In this document: positions 1-11,060 of the stretch, one piece after another
Layout: every line of letters begins with the position of its first letter
How positions within the stretch are numbered: the stretch's first letter is position 1
NCBI RefSeq assembly: GCF_024139115.2
Contig: NC_085140.1
Coordinates: forward strand, 425,529,781 to 425,593,780
Direction: 5' to 3'
DNA: 64,000 nucleotides
DNA from: Armigeres subalbatus
Lineage: Eukaryota > Arthropoda > Insecta > Diptera > Culicidae
Made by a program: the position numbers and the translations under genes
The notes under the pieces: generated by a model
What the model was told of the DNA's origin: nothing
Seen by the model: only the letters and a program-made list of their open reading frames with translations
The model's database searches: none

Positions 1-33
1 TTGTTATTCCTATTCCTTTTCTCATACCCATTA

Positions 34-91
34 TGATTCTAATTCTGATTCTAGTTCTGATCCTGCAACCGATTCAGATTCTGATTCTGAT
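34..91. repeat. degenerate hexamer microsatellite (GATTCT-like)
   Basis: Imperfect tandem copies of a GATTCT/AATTCT hexamer are visible, broken around position 60-70. A reverse-complement trace (AGAATCAGAATCAG) recurs near 165-178. No coding role is suggested. Confidence 0.55.
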
Positions 92-607
92 TGTGCGAAT
101 TGTCCCTACGAATTTCTCTGCTTCTTTAGTTGTCCGACATCACTAATCAATGTCCTGAAGAATTAGAATCAGAATCAGATTATCACACTTGTTTACAAGA
201 GACCTCTTCACTTTCAGGTTTGTCAGTAATCAGTACTAAACCGGAACATCCTAAATGCAGCGATGCAATCCTCAACAATGATTTAAGCCTGTACTACAAA
301 TAAATTTTAATAAATTACTATACTGCCGTGTCAAGCATATCTGTCCCATGTCGAAAAATGTGCAACTGAGAAAAATGCGATTGAAGTTGGAAATATATTT
401 TTGAGTTTGTAGCTGAATTGCCCCATGAATTGTGATTAATAAACATATATCGATGAAAATAGTGTATTTCTAATGGCTTAGTATGTTTCAAAGGATAAAT
501 ACTGTTTTTTAGTGGAATTCATTCAGTGGAACATTATTTATGCTGCGAAATTGAAGACAAAATTGATAATTCCAAGCATATTTGTCCCAGTGCTAGAGTA
601 TCATTAG

Positions 608-894
608 GGGCCCTCCTTAGCCGTGCGGTAAGACGTGCGGCTACAAAGCAAGACCATGCTGAGGGTGGCTGGGTTCGATTCCCGGTGCCGGTCTAGGCAA
701 TTTTCGGATTGGAAATTATCTCGACTTCCCTGGGCATAAAAGTATCATCGTGCTAGCCTCATGATATACGAATGCAAAAATAGTAACTTGGCTTAGAAAC
801 CTCGCAGTTAATAACTGTGGAAGTGCTTAATGAACACTAAGCTGCGAGGCGGCTCTGTCCCAGTGGGGGATGTAATGCCAATGAAGAAGAAGAA
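608..894 (+). mobile_element. Feilai: Feilai-type tRNA-derived SINE, full length
   Basis: A tRNA-related head with a pol III B box (GGTTCGATTCC, about 672-682) is followed by the SINE body (CTCGACTTCCCTGGGCATA, AGCCTCATGATATAC) and a GAAGAAGAAG tail. It is flanked by a 16-bp target duplication, GCTAGAGTATCATTAG (592-607) and GCTAGAGTATCATCAG (895-910), with one mismatch. I recognise the sequence as Feilai, the Aedes aegypti tRNA-derived SINE. It is inserted inside the TA-flanked element at 321-2958. Mobilisation would depend on a LINE reverse transcriptase in trans. Confidence 0.88.
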
Positions 895-1255
895 GCTAGA
901 GTATCATCAGATTACTTTGCGCTTAGCAAAAGTTTAGGTGGGTCTGGATAATAACCTGTTTCAAATTAGATGCATTAGGTATTTTCAAACGTAAGCTTTT
1001 GGGGGAGGGGGCTCATACGCTCCATAGAAAAAAAATATGTATAAAAAAGCTGACATGGGGACGAGTGTGTCTGAAAAACCCCATGGATATTATACCTTAC
1101 ATAAGTATAAGGACAGTGAGAATTGGTTCCTATACATAATTTGATCCTGAAAAATAAGTTCAGGGTTCAGGTGAATTATGTTTCAGCGCAGATGGATTTT
1201 TGGAAGAAGCATCAAAATCAGGTTCCTTGGTAACTCAATACCGTCTAAGACGAAT

Positions 1256-1371
1256 TAAGTACTGTCCATTTAATTCCACCAGTTAATTTTCGTTATCTTT
1301 GCAGATACGTATTTCGACCACAACTGTGTGGTCGTCTTCAGTGTCTTGTACTTGACTCGACGAGTCGAGTA
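1256..1371 (-). mobile_element. Penelope-like element 3' tail fragment
   Basis: On the minus strand this matches the 3' terminal region of the Penelope-like copy at 47,999-49,608: GTCGAGTCAAGTAC, a CTGAAGA...GAAA core, then a segment ending in GGTGGAATTAAA. It carries a hammerhead-like core (1301-1345). Only the tail is present, consistent with 5' truncation at insertion. Confidence 0.75.
1301..1345 (-). ncRNA. hammerhead-ribozyme-like motif in a Penelope tail (copy 1)
   Basis: On the minus strand: CTGAAGA, one C, a 6-bp hairpin GACCAC/GTGGTC with loop ACAGTT, GAAA, then the palindromic TACGTA and a C. Compared with the copies at 23,099 and 49,506, the hairpin keeps pairing through different bases (U-A to A-U, G-U to A-U, U-G to C-G). 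Stem I is weak in this copy. Hammerhead ribozymes are known from Penelope-like terminal repeats; activity here is inference. Confidence 0.55.
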
Positions 1372-1377
1372 TTATCG

Positions 1378-1445
1378 TATTATCGTGTTAGCCTCATCAT
1401 ATACGAATGCAAAAATGGTAATGCCAATAAGGAAAGAAGAAAAAA
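1378..1445 (+). mobile_element. internally deleted Feilai SINE scrap
   Basis: ATCGTGTTAGCCTCAT and CGAATGCAAAAATGGTA match the middle of the Feilai body, then the sequence jumps directly to the SINE end (ATGCCAATAAGGAAAGAAGA). The tRNA head and most of the body are absent. Confidence 0.6.
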
Positions 1446-1582
1446 TGTAAATAAATACATAGAATGCGAATAAAAATGAGAGACTATTCTCACTTAAGTT
1501 TTAATATAAAACATCTTAATATGCTTCAATTAGGGTAACGGTACACTACAACACATTTTTATTGGCAAAATCCATAAATTTA

Positions 1583-1917
1583 CACGGTGTGTTTGTCCGA
1601 ATTTTCAAAAAATCAGTAGCTCTAAAACACTCACTACACGAAAGTATAGGATTTCCTCTTTCACGTAGGTGCATTTTTAAAATGTTCTATCGGGGGTCAT
1701 TTTTCCTTACATTTTTGGGGGGTTAATCGGCTATCATTTAAGATTTCTATGGAATTTGCACCAAAAATAGTGAAAAAAATAAAAATTATTCTAGATCTCC
1801 CGATAGAACATTTTAATTTACCCACTATATGAAAGAGGAGAGCATCTACTTTCACGTGGTGGGTGTTTCAGAGATACTGATTTTTGAAAAATAATGTGTC
1901 ACCATAGACACACCGTG
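1583..1917. mobile_element. foldback/MITE-like inverted repeat
   Basis: CACGGTGTG at 1583 pairs with CACACCGTG ending at 1917. Inverted similarity continues inward for about 140 bp, for example TCAGTAGCTCT with AGATACTGA and TGTTCTATCGGG with CCCGATAGAACA. The arrangement is that of a small non-autonomous foldback element. No coding capacity or clear target duplication was seen. Confidence 0.5.
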
Positions 1918-2094
1918 ATTTAAGTTATGTTGTATATAAGCACACAAATAAACCATTCTTCACGCAAACCACTTATAAAATTTATATAAAAATAAATAAT
2001 TTGGTTTATGTGTGGATCCATATCGATTATATTAGGGTGGCGATATTGCAAAAATATATAATCGCCACACATATACTTTATATAGTTATTTTTA

Positions 2095-2600
2095 GCAGTG
2101 TACCAATAGTGGTGGTGTTAGTAGATCAACAAAAGAAAATATTTTTTTTAAATTGATAATTATGGGAAATTTAAAGCTTTAATATCTTAGGTACTCAATA
2201 GATAAACTAATAAATTTGCTAACAAAAATGAAATTGGTGTCATTTAACATCAACAACTATCCAATATCGCTTGCACCACTAATGGGTACACTGTTCCTTT
2301 AGTGACGGTAAAAACTAATTTTTATTCCCATAATGGCGCTATCCATTGATTTCTTATGCGACTCGTCACTATTGGTACAGTTGCACCACTATAGGTGCAA
2401 GGGAGTCAATTTTATTAAGGAAAATCATTGTCTTCAATAGTTTTTTGGGCGAAATCTTAGGATAAGTTGTGTTTGACAGGATATTTAAAGCACGACGCAT
2501 CAACTGAAACCATCGTAACGTGTATAATTATGAAAAATCTCATTAAAACCCCACTACCTCCACTATTGGTGCTAGCTCCACTAAGGGTACAGTTAACCTA
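2095..2600. mobile_element. MITE of the GGTAAC/AGTGGAG family, copy 1
   Basis: The ends are GTGTACCAATAGTGG and GGTACAGTTAACC, degenerate versions of the termini of the cleaner copy at 18,896-19,329. Internal sequence also matches that copy, in the opposite orientation (GCACGACGCATCAACTGAAA against its complement). The motif ACCAATAGTGG or its complement appears repeatedly inside. Confidence 0.6.
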
Positions 2601-2958
2601 TTACTTTTCAATTTTCATAATACATAAGAAAGGCATCAACGATGTTAGGTGGATTAACCTTTTTATCCATTAAAACCATACCACAACCCATATTCGTTCT
2701 CCGAATGATTTGATAATGAAAATTGGCCTCTTCGAAGTAACTTAATACATGTTGTATGAAATTTGTTTCAATGGGACAGTTATGCTTGGAAATTCTACAA
2801 TGGGACAAAATGACCCGATATTTTTTCGCCAAGTTTTTGAACAAACTATATGTATTTATTTGTTCACAATAAAATATACATTAATTTAGAACGTTTGGTG
2901 CATAAAACTCAAAAATGATAAAAATCGACATGGGACAGATATGCTTGGGACGGCAGTA

Positions 2959-5340
2959 TATGCATATGCTAATAATATTATGTAGAGTTATTTTGTACAA
3001 TTTCTAGCGTGACATGTTTCTTAGTGTTCATCTCGAAGGCTTTCACTATAAACTGTGATCAGTCTAATTAAGATGCTGTTATTTCCTGCATTGTTTAAAT
3101 AATTCATTCAAGAGAATTGCCCACCAGAAATAGTTTTCCCTCTAAAACACTCTAACTTGCGTGATAGGCAACATACGTAGGATGTTAACATGCTCCACGA
3201 AAATCAAAAGTCAAGACAAATTTGTTCCATTAACAATGAGCAGTGAAAACAAAAAATAAAACGATACATATAAATAGCCAACTCTTCAACCACTTGATCA
3301 TACCTTCCTACTGCTCTCCAGCACGGTTGAATTTTTCAACTACACGTTCGCCAGATATAGATCCTACTTAAAATAACGTACCAGCGAAGAGAGCTCCAGA
3401 AGAACTGACGTCTGTCTTCGTTAACGCGTGATGATAATGATTACCATTTGAACGAACTGGATCTGGACCTGGCGGTTGTACGGTGGTGTAGACAAGAGAG
3501 CTTGGTGTGGGGCGGCGACACTAATGACTGTGATCATCCAAACACCACCTTAATCAACCGCCCACCCACCAAAATTGGCCTCTCTGATACAGTGACGACA
3601 GCATACCTTTCCGTGCCCTGCTCCGGCTGCAGGGAGAAATTGCGGTAGGGTGACCACGCGAGTGACTACTCACAATCAAGAGTCTCACAGAATGGGACTC
3701 GTTCAATCTATCTGGGCGAAAATCATTGGTTATATACGTTTTTTGTAGACTGTTTACACAGTTCCACTAAATTATTTATTTTAAGCTTTTAGTGGAATAC
3801 ATTTACTTGTCATAAGACGAGTTTGTACAAACTCGTCTTATGACAAATATTCCAAACAAGTTTTTGTAAGGGAATTTATCGAAAGGCTTAATAATTTCAA
3901 CCATCTGCATTGATAAAACACCCAACCGTGGTGAATCGTCTTCGCCCTCTGTAAATCAGTACCTTCTCGTGCTCTATGGAGGTTCATCAGAATCGGTGGC
4001 AGCCCCATATCGGCCGGGCACTTCACACTAGATATTGACCCCTTTGCCTTGCCTCTCGCGATGGTCAGCCAGTGAGCTGGGCCGCAGGGCCAAGCCAATC
4101 GTCGTCATTCGGTCAGACCGTCAATCGGACTTTGCCCGAAATAACGAAGAAACACCCGCCTTCGGCATGCAGCGGCCGGCAGTCAGTAGCGCAGTAACCT
4201 ACCAGCAGATGCTCTCTAACTGGCGGCAGTATTAGGTATCGCATCATCACTGCCTTGTTAGTTAGTTAGTTATAGCAGACGGTCATACATTTCCATGCAA
4301 CATTAGGTTTTGAACTTTTGCCGCGAGTAGAACCTCAATCGTCACCGTCGTTATTGTTTCTTTTTCCTCATTTTCCAATTTAAGTTTGTTTTGGCTAATG
4401 ATGCCAATTGCGTGACAGGATAGCGAATTTGGAACACGATCGCGCATCGAAGTCATCTGTGTCGCAGGAGAATCTGTCGAGGACCGCTCGACATTGGCGC
4501 TTTCGGATGAATGCAGGTGCAGTTTGGGGATTTTCTTTTTGCTGTTTGTGTTGCGCAAAGCGAACGTTTACTGCCTGTATGAAGAGTGATGATTCTTTTG
4601 TGGTCTTAAATGCATTGATGTGTGATAGGTCTACGTTGGGGCAATGTCGGCCGTCGAATTTATGGTTTGCTCGTGTCGAAATAGTGGCGCGCATAAGTGG
4701 TATAGTGTTACCGCAGAAGAAACAGACGGGTCGTCCGTTTGTACTTGGTAGAGCAGATGTGCGCCCGAAGAGCAAAAATAGAAGATCGCACTATTTTTAA
4801 AATCAGTCAGTGGAGTGTCTGAAGGCGATGGTTATCTAAATATCGTATAGATAATCTATACGGCTTAAAAAAAAAACGCCGGTTGGTTCGGTTTGCGTGT
4901 TGTGATTTTCCAACAGTGGTCGGTGGGCGGAAAGTCTGTGCGGGAAATTTAAACGCCACGACGACGTCAGAGAAAAACGTGTGACTTTACTTCTGTTGCT
5001 GCTATTTCGGATACCAGGTCGAAAAAAATGGATTATACGCTTACGGAACGCTAAGAAAACCAATTGTTTATAAATGATGCGATGTGGTTCACCTCCATCT
5101 GAACATATTTGTATCAAGCATGGTATTACATTTTTGAATTATGAATTTCTAAAAATTTAATAATAATAAAACGCGATAATTAAAAAAAAAGAATTTGCAA
5201 TACGCAAATCATGTAAGACGACCTTCTAGTCTAAGTCGAAATATGCGTATTTTTTAAGATACAAATGTAAAAGTCGACCTTTCACACACCCAACCAGCGG
5301 ATGGCAGATTTTAATACAGTTCTGCATAAGAACCTTACAG
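2959..5340. other. no recognised gene; unassigned sequence
   Basis: This interval has two GC-richer patches (3,440-3,650 and 3,950-4,240) and several short open frames of 60-130 codons on both strands, none with a recognisable domain. A TATA-like box TATAAATAG lies at 3,269-3,277, with TCA-type initiator candidates about 25-30 bp downstream, so a host promoter or 5' exon is possible but unproven. Overlapping antisense frames at 4,395-4,800 cannot be told apart by eye. The Penelope-tail palindrome at 3,783-3,846 is listed separately. Confidence 0.4.
3783..3846. repeat. tail-to-tail Penelope 3' ends forming a 40-bp perfect palindrome
   Basis: The Penelope tail terminus (AAGCTTTTAGTGGAATACA, then TTGTCATAAGACGAG) runs directly into its own reverse complement. 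Bases 3,807-3,846 form a perfect palindrome with no spacer, centred at 3,826/3,827 (GTTTGT|ACAAAC). The same terminal words occur at 23,019, 40,160 and 49,590. Confidence 0.8.
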
Positions 5341-5349
5341 AAACTGTAT

Positions 5350-5475
5350 AATAATTGGGCATATACAATTTCGGAAGATTTTAATATAATTATTGTATTA
5401 AAATAATACAGATTTGTATTATTTTAATACAATATTTGTATAAAAAGCTTACAGAATCATATATGCCCAGATTTT
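5350..5475. repeat. nested AT-rich inverted repeat
   Basis: An 18-bp stem with a 6-base loop (AGATTT) lies at 5,392-5,433. It is enclosed by a second inverted pair, TGGGCATATAC near 5,356 and ATATATGCCCA near 5,457. It looks like the core of a small MITE. No terminator or gene context supports another reading. Confidence 0.55.
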
Positions 5476-5479
5476 ATAC

Positions 5480-6164
5480 AATAATTGTCAGATTTGTTTT
5501 TTTGGTGCAAGTATTTGAAAAACTAAGTTTACAAAGTAATGGCTTCCTAATTCAAATTATGTTCGTAGCATGGCCCATTGTTCTTGAAATAATTATCCCA
5601 AATAAATGAACACGGTACGGCCTGCAACGCTGTATGTTTTTTTATTTAACAAAATCAGTTTATCGGAATCTATCGGGACGAAATAACATCCCGTAAAAAT
5701 GATGCTTTGCTCTTTTGATGAGTGATCACTTTTTGGTAATTCCTCAATCCCTCCCTGCGACTTCAGGATTTTGCATAACAGGTTCATATTCATATTCAGA
5801 GTAGAAAATTGTCACTTGTCATTTTCCGAAATGATCCGGAATGAAGTCAAATGCACTAAATACCCTCAGAGCACACTCTATGACGTAAAACACGTACGTA
5901 CATTTGGAAGGTTCAAGAAGCTAACCTGGTGGTAAACCAAAAAGCTTCAGAACTCAATTTTATGAATTTGTTTGTCAAAACATGAATGTTATCCAAGGTT
6001 CAAAACCGATCATCACTTCCCTCGAGCCGCCAGTATTTTGCGATGCCTAGGATAAGGACCATATGCCGTCAAAACAATTCCCTACAAACTTTTTTTTTAA
6101 TAAAGCTTAGGAGGCATTCCACGGGGGCATGTCAGTCGATCCTGAGCGACCATTTCGAAAATAT
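5480..6164. other. no feature recognised
   Basis: AT-rich sequence without repeats shared with the rest of the window. A 66-codon minus frame at 5,593-5,793 shows no domain. Confidence 0.4.
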
Positions 6165-6683
6165 TTGAAACTCTGCACAGTTTTTCAATTTCATCTAAAT
6201 CGTCATTTTTCGATATCAAATCTTCATATTGAGTCACGACTAACTTTTCAAAAGGGTGTATGTGAAAATGGTTCAAAAATATTTAAAAAGCTGCACAGCA
6301 AAAACGGAATGTTCGATTGTTATGATTTTTTCAGCAAAGTTAGACAACTAAATGGTGATTCTTAAGAAAATGTAAACAGTAACAGTAAAAAAAAAAATTT
6401 TTTTTGCCTTTAAAAATATCATTTTTGTCACAAAAACTCAAATATCTCAAAACCCTATCTTTTTTCGAACGTAATTTTTTTAGGGAAAACGGTCCATTAT
6501 ATTAGCTATCTACCATAAAAAATTGGTGATGGTAAACTAATAAACAAAAAAGTTATGACATTTCAAACATTTCACAATTTTCACATTTAGTAAAAAAAAA
6601 TTTTTTCTGTGTAAGTTATTTCGAGAATTGCAGTTTGATGCAGATTTTATTGTTAAGGGACGTGATTTAAACAAGTTGTTTTC
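6165..6683 (+). repeat. left long terminal inverted repeat of the transposon
   Basis: Inverted counterpart of 9,481-9,984; similarity extends from TTGAAACTCTGCACAG to ACAAGTTGTTT. The AT-rich middle differs in homopolymer length between the arms. Confidence 0.8.
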
Positions 6684-7157
6684 ATGATATTTTGATTTAA
6701 TTATTCATAGCATCTATAAGAAACTTAGACACGATCCAGTGTTGTGATCAAAAGTATTGATAGTGTCATAATTTTCATTGCACGTGACTGGCGAAAAATT
6801 CTTTTAATAGTGTTGAAACCTGTTGATAATAACGTTGATAGAAACATATCAGAAATGTTATTTTTAAGACAAAAGCTGCAAAATCAAAGATTTATATACA
6901 CGTGTACGTCTATAGTTTACCTGCAAAAATATACCTCTTAGAGAATAGACTTTATGATCGGAAGGAAACGGGTATCTTCAACAACAACAAATGCATGATA
7001 GGTACATACCATGACAATGCTCACGAAAAAGCAAAAATTACTACTACTAAGGTACATAACGATCTTATACTAATTTTTTCTTCCGTCAAGCAAATGACAC
7101 CAAACTAGTCAGTAAAAACTTAAAAGTGATTTTGTTTATTGAAATATTACGAACAGC

Positions 7158-9255
7158 ATGAGTAGCCGCTTTCTCAACTGTTGTAGGCCGTTTGATGGAA
7201 AAAAGTGTTCAAAAGAGTTACGAAATCTCACCGAAAGCACCATAGATAAACTGAAAGCGACTGGTTATGCTCCAATGTCCACATTGAATACAAATTTACG
7301 CATTTGCACGTCCTGCCGTCTAAACGTTGACAAAAGAGCAATCTGTATATCATCGGTTGAGCAGAGCGCAGGAAGTTCGAAAACGACAGCAACTGAGGAA
7401 TTGCCAGATGTATCGACAACAACTGAGGAATTACCAGAAGTATTAAGTGCTGAGAGCCTTGCCACCGTACCATCAGCGAAATCTGTTTCAACAAATCAAT
7501 CGGAAGATGAGTGTATCCAAAAGGTCAACATCGAACGCTTTAACGAGGGCATAGCTGGGATAAAAGTGACCTGATTAAATGGAGTAAGATGGACTACGTT
7601 TATTACCCGGAGAAAAAATACCGTGAAATAAACGAAGCTGTACGAAGAAACCTCTTCAAATTAGGACCTGATGATGTGGAAAATACAGACTACGGTGAGG
7701 TAATTATAAATATGAAGGAAAGGTTCTCGAATGCAGCCACGACAAGGAAAGAAAAATTATTGATTTTGTCGATGCTGCCAAGTTCGTGGTCTATTCAGGA
7801 TGCCATTGATGAGTTCAAAACCAATAGAAATACAGTAAAAGAGGCAAAACAATTGAAGAATAACTGTCTTTCAACCAAAAATACTAGGTCTAGTACTGCA
7901 TTAACAGATGAGACAAAAGAAATAGTAGTTCAATATTTTGAAGATGATGAAGTAAGTCGAGCTATGCCTGGTCAAAAAGATTATGTATCAGTAAAAAAAG
8001 ATGGAAAGCGTCAAGCAATCCAAAAACGATTAATGATGACGACTTTGAAAGAAGCGTACACACGCTTCAAGGAAATTCACGATAATATTAAAATAGGTTT
8101 TTCCTCATTTGCAAGCAATTCTTTCCAATTCAGGAACACATAATGTGTGTGTGTGCACAACCCATGAGAATATTAATCTTATTTTACATAGTTTGAAAAG
8201 AATCAATTTAACAAAGGATATTAAAATGTTAACTGGTAGTCTTTTGTGTGAAAATACAACATCAAATTGCTATCTACGATCTTGTTCGGATTGTCCAGAT
8301 TCTTCATCATTGGAAAATACTTTATTCGCTGAGTTTGAAGAAAAATATATTGATCAGTTATCATTTGAGCAATGGGTGACCACGGATAGGTGTGACATAG
8401 AAACTATTGTAAAACCTGTAGATGAGTTTGTGTCATATTTTGCTTGAAATTAGAAAGTTTAATGCCTCACGATTTCATTAAAACAGAACAATCCAGCTTT
8501 TTAAAAATACGAAAATACATTACAAAATGGTGAATTTTTAGTCATTTGTGATTTTTCTGAAAATTACAGCTTTGTATTGCAAGATGAAGTGCAGTCCCAT
8601 CACTGGAACGTACAACAAGCTACAATTCATCCATTCGTTATTTATTTTAATGGAAGTACGCAAATTGAACACTTAAGTTTTATTATAATTTCCGAAGATT
8701 TAAGACACGATTCAGTATCCGTAAACTTGTTCATTGAAAAATGATTAACTTTTTACGCGTTGATAAGCATAAAGAAGTCAAAAAGATATATTTCATGTCT
8801 GATGGAGCAGCGTCGCAGTACAAAAATCGTAAGAATTTTTCGAGCCTATGTCAATTTAAATCAATGTACGGAATTGATGCAGAATGGCATTTTTTGCTAC
8901 ATCACATGGCAAAGGTCCTTGTGATGCTATTGGAGGAACAATAAAGCGCATGGCCACAAGAGCAAGTTTAGCCAAAGAACGTGAGCATCCAATTAAAACT
9001 GCGAAAGAACTTTTTGATTGGGCAAATCGTAGAAAAGAAAAAGATTTAACCAAATTATCATTTTGTTTTACTACTACTGAAGAGTACGAAATAAAGGCTT
9101 CAGAGCTCAGCGAGCAATTTAATAACGCGAAAACGATCCAAGGAACCCAAAAATTTCACTGTTTCATTCCATTGTCGGAAAATAAAATTAAAGCAAAACT
9201 ATACTCAAACTGTGCTGATAATAATTCAAAAGTGTTCGATATTTTAAAAATTTGA
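7158..9255 (+). pseudogene. decayed transposase of the long-TIR transposon
   Basis: Several frames make up one protein. The first, from ATG 7,158 to 7,574, carries a cysteine-rich N terminus (CC...C...ICTSC) suggesting a zinc-binding domain. The second, 7,589-8,143, ends near IGFSSFAS. The third, 8,109-8,447, has CVCTTHENINL and a Cys-rich YLRSCSDCPD. The region 8,540-8,740 reads VICDFSENYSF...VQSHHWN, then a frame break in an A-run before ATG 8,741. The frame from 8,741 has IYFMSDGAASQYKNRKNF, and after a further shift the last piece (8,884-9,255) has FFATSHGKGPCDAIGGT. The aspartates in CDFSEN and SDGA are candidate members of a DDE-type catalytic triad. At least four frameshifts make it inactive. 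I know similar proteins from invertebrate genomes but cannot name the superfamily safely (Sola-like was considered). Confidence 0.75.
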
Positions 9256-9480
9256 ATAAAATAAATAAAAAATAAGTATTAATAAACTGTTTTCATGATA
9301 TCATAACCCATACCAAAATTCAAACCCAAAACTCTTAGAGTTTCTATAACAACATTGTGTAACTGCCACATTTAATTTAATACTTAGGATAATATTAATT
9401 CATTTTTATTTATTTATACATATAATATTTATACATATAATATACATAATATCGATGAATACATAAATATGGAATATCAT

Positions 9481-9984
9481 ACAAACAACTTGTTTAACTC
9501 ACGCAAGGCCCTTAACAATAAAATCAGCATCAAACTGCGATTCTTGAAAAAAAATACACGGAAATTTTTTTTGTTTACTATATGTGAAAATTGTGAAATG
9601 TTTGAAATGTCATCACTTTTTTGTTTATTAGTTTACCATCACCAAATTTTTATGGTAGATAGCTAATATAATGGACCGTTTTCCCTAAAAAAATTACGTT
9701 CGAAAAAAGATAGGGTTTTGAGATATTTGAGTTTTTGTGACAAAAATGATATTTTTAAAGGCAAAAAAAATTTTTTTTTACTGTGCACATTTTCTTTAGA
9801 ATCACCATTTAGTTGTCTAACTTTGCTGAAAAAATCATAACAATCGAACATTCCGTTTTTGCTGTGCAGCTTTTTAAATATTTTTGAACCATTTTCACAT
9901 ACACCCTTTTGAAAAGTTAGTCGTGACTCAATATGAAGATTTGATATCGAAAAATGACGATTGAAAAACTGTGCAAAGTTTCAA
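9481..9984 (-). repeat. right long terminal inverted repeat of the transposon
   Basis: Inverted partner of 6,165-6,683, ending in GTGCAAAGTTTCAA. Between it and the transposase stop lies a short AT-rich stretch of ATAATATTTATACAT-like repeats. Confidence 0.8.
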
Positions 9985-10141
9985 CTCAATAGAAAATCAT
10001 GAATTAAAAATTTTCTTAAATTTTGATGCTGTTGCTTGGAATCGCTCTTAGGACAAAGTCTATGTAGCAAGCAAAGATTGAGAAGTGATATGAAAGTAGA
10101 GGCCAACTCAGGGATTTCAGTATTTAGGAATAATTTGAGAA

Positions 10142-10377
10142 TCTTCTTTTTCTTCCCATTGGAATTACATTCCCCACTGGAACATTGCACTTCCACAGTT
10201 CTGCGAGGTTTCTAAGGCAAGGTATCATTTTTGCATTCGTATATCATGAGGTTAACACGATGAATACTTTTATGCCCAGGGAAATCGAGACAATTTCCAA
10301 TCCGAAAATTGCCTAGACCGGCACCAGGAATCGAATTCAGCCACCCTCAGCATGGTCTTGCTTTGTAGCCGCGCGTC
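10142..10377 (-). mobile_element. Feilai: Feilai-type SINE, minus strand, lacking its first ~25 bp
   Basis: On the minus strand it has GCTACAAAGCAAGACCATGC, a B box (degenerate, GAATTCGATTCC), the Feilai body and a GGGAAGAAAAAGAAGA tail. The 5' GGGCCCTCCTTAGCC head is missing. Confidence 0.82.
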
Positions 10378-10697
10378 AATTTATAAATCAAATACCTCAA
10401 AATACTTTCTTATGAATTTGATATGCACAATCACGAAGGAAATCACTGCTGATAATCGCAAGTCAGTCAAATTTTTGCTTGATTTCCTATTCAGATAAGG
10501 CAGACTTACAGTTAACGGCCGTGATCAGAAAGTATCCATTGAGGACAAGCCTCTCAGAGTCCAATAATGGCAGTCAAGATGGAATCATTTTCCCTCACCA
10601 CTCCTTGCCATTATTAACCTCACCATACATTCAAAAATTCATTGCATGTTCGAGAAACAAAGTAAAATCTTAATTTGAGCTATACACAAAATTGAGA
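10378..10697. other. no feature recognised
   Basis: Short unassigned interval between a SINE and a minisatellite; nothing supported. Confidence 0.4.
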
Positions 10698-10912
10698 AAG
10701 GGTCGTTTGACCGAAACCCATTCGGCCGAAAGCCATTGGGCCGAATGCCATTAGGCCGAAACCCATCTGGCCGAAAGTCATTTGCCCAAATAGGGCATTT
10801 GTACGAATAGGACATTTATCCGAATAGGACATTTGGCCGAATAGGTGGTTTTCCCGAATAGGACATTTGGCCGAAGAGGACGTTTTGCCGAATAGGACAT
10901 TAGTTTACAATG
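10698..10912 (+). repeat. GGCCGAA minisatellite, locus 1
   Basis: Tandem units of about 17-18 bp of the type CATTTGGCCGAATAGGA. It opens with GGTCGTTTGACCGAAACCCA, almost the same leader as the larger array at 15,742, so both are copies of one dispersed repeat. Confidence 0.75.
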
Positions 10913-10989
10913 CTCTGAAATCTCAGATGTGATATGTATGAATATGTACATTATGTGGAAGATTATGATTTAAAAAATGTATTGGAGGT

Positions 10990-11060
10990 AACTGCTTTCC
11001 TTAGATGGGACTCGAACCCACGACCCTCAGTATGCTAGCACCTTGCTACACTTGCTTGTA
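10990..11060 (-). mobile_element. possible tRNA-derived SINE head
   Basis: The minus strand has GAGGGTCGTGGGTTCGAGTC, matching a pol III B box (GGTTCGAGTCC). There is no cloverleaf I can close, so a tRNA gene is unlikely. The rest of 10,913-11,880 shows nothing recognisable apart from short frames without domains. Confidence 0.3.

Larger units (their letters stand above)
321..2958. mobile_element. TA-flanked inverted-repeat DNA element with nested insertions
   Basis: The two ends are inverted copies of about 34 bp, beginning TACTGCCG and continuing through AAGCATATCTGTCCCATGTC; each end abuts TA (319-320 and 2959-2960). The motif AAGCATATxTGTCCCA also recurs inside near 573-590 and, inverted, near 2775-2810. 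This is the architecture of a Tc1/mariner/pogo-type or MITE element with TA target duplication. No transposase is recognisable; the 2.6-kb length is inflated by a SINE (608-894), a Penelope tail (1256-1371), a SINE scrap and two further MITE-like units. The superfamily is inference. Confidence 0.6.
6165..9984 (+). mobile_element. DNA transposon with ~0.5-kb terminal inverted repeats
   Basis: Inverted repeats at 6,165-6,683 and 9,481-9,984 match closely over about 500 bp (for example CGATATCAAATCTTCATATT and its complement, and GGACCGTTTTCCCTA with TAGGGAAAACGGTCC). The outer limit is set where similarity stops at TTGAAACT / AGTTTCAA; no clear target duplication was seen. The core holds a degraded transposase (7,158-9,255). 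The left repeat has a short extra segment (TTTCATCTAAAT) relative to the right. The superfamily is uncertain: RNase H-fold signatures are present, but I cannot assign it by eye. Confidence 0.82.

Noticed and set aside
608..690. tRNA gene
   Set aside because: B box present, but the acceptor and anticodon stems do not close and the sequence continues into a SINE body with target duplications.
4283..4800. 130-codon plus frame and 126-/91-codon minus frames
   Set aside because: Mutually antisense, no motif on either strand and no codon-level argument; cannot choose.
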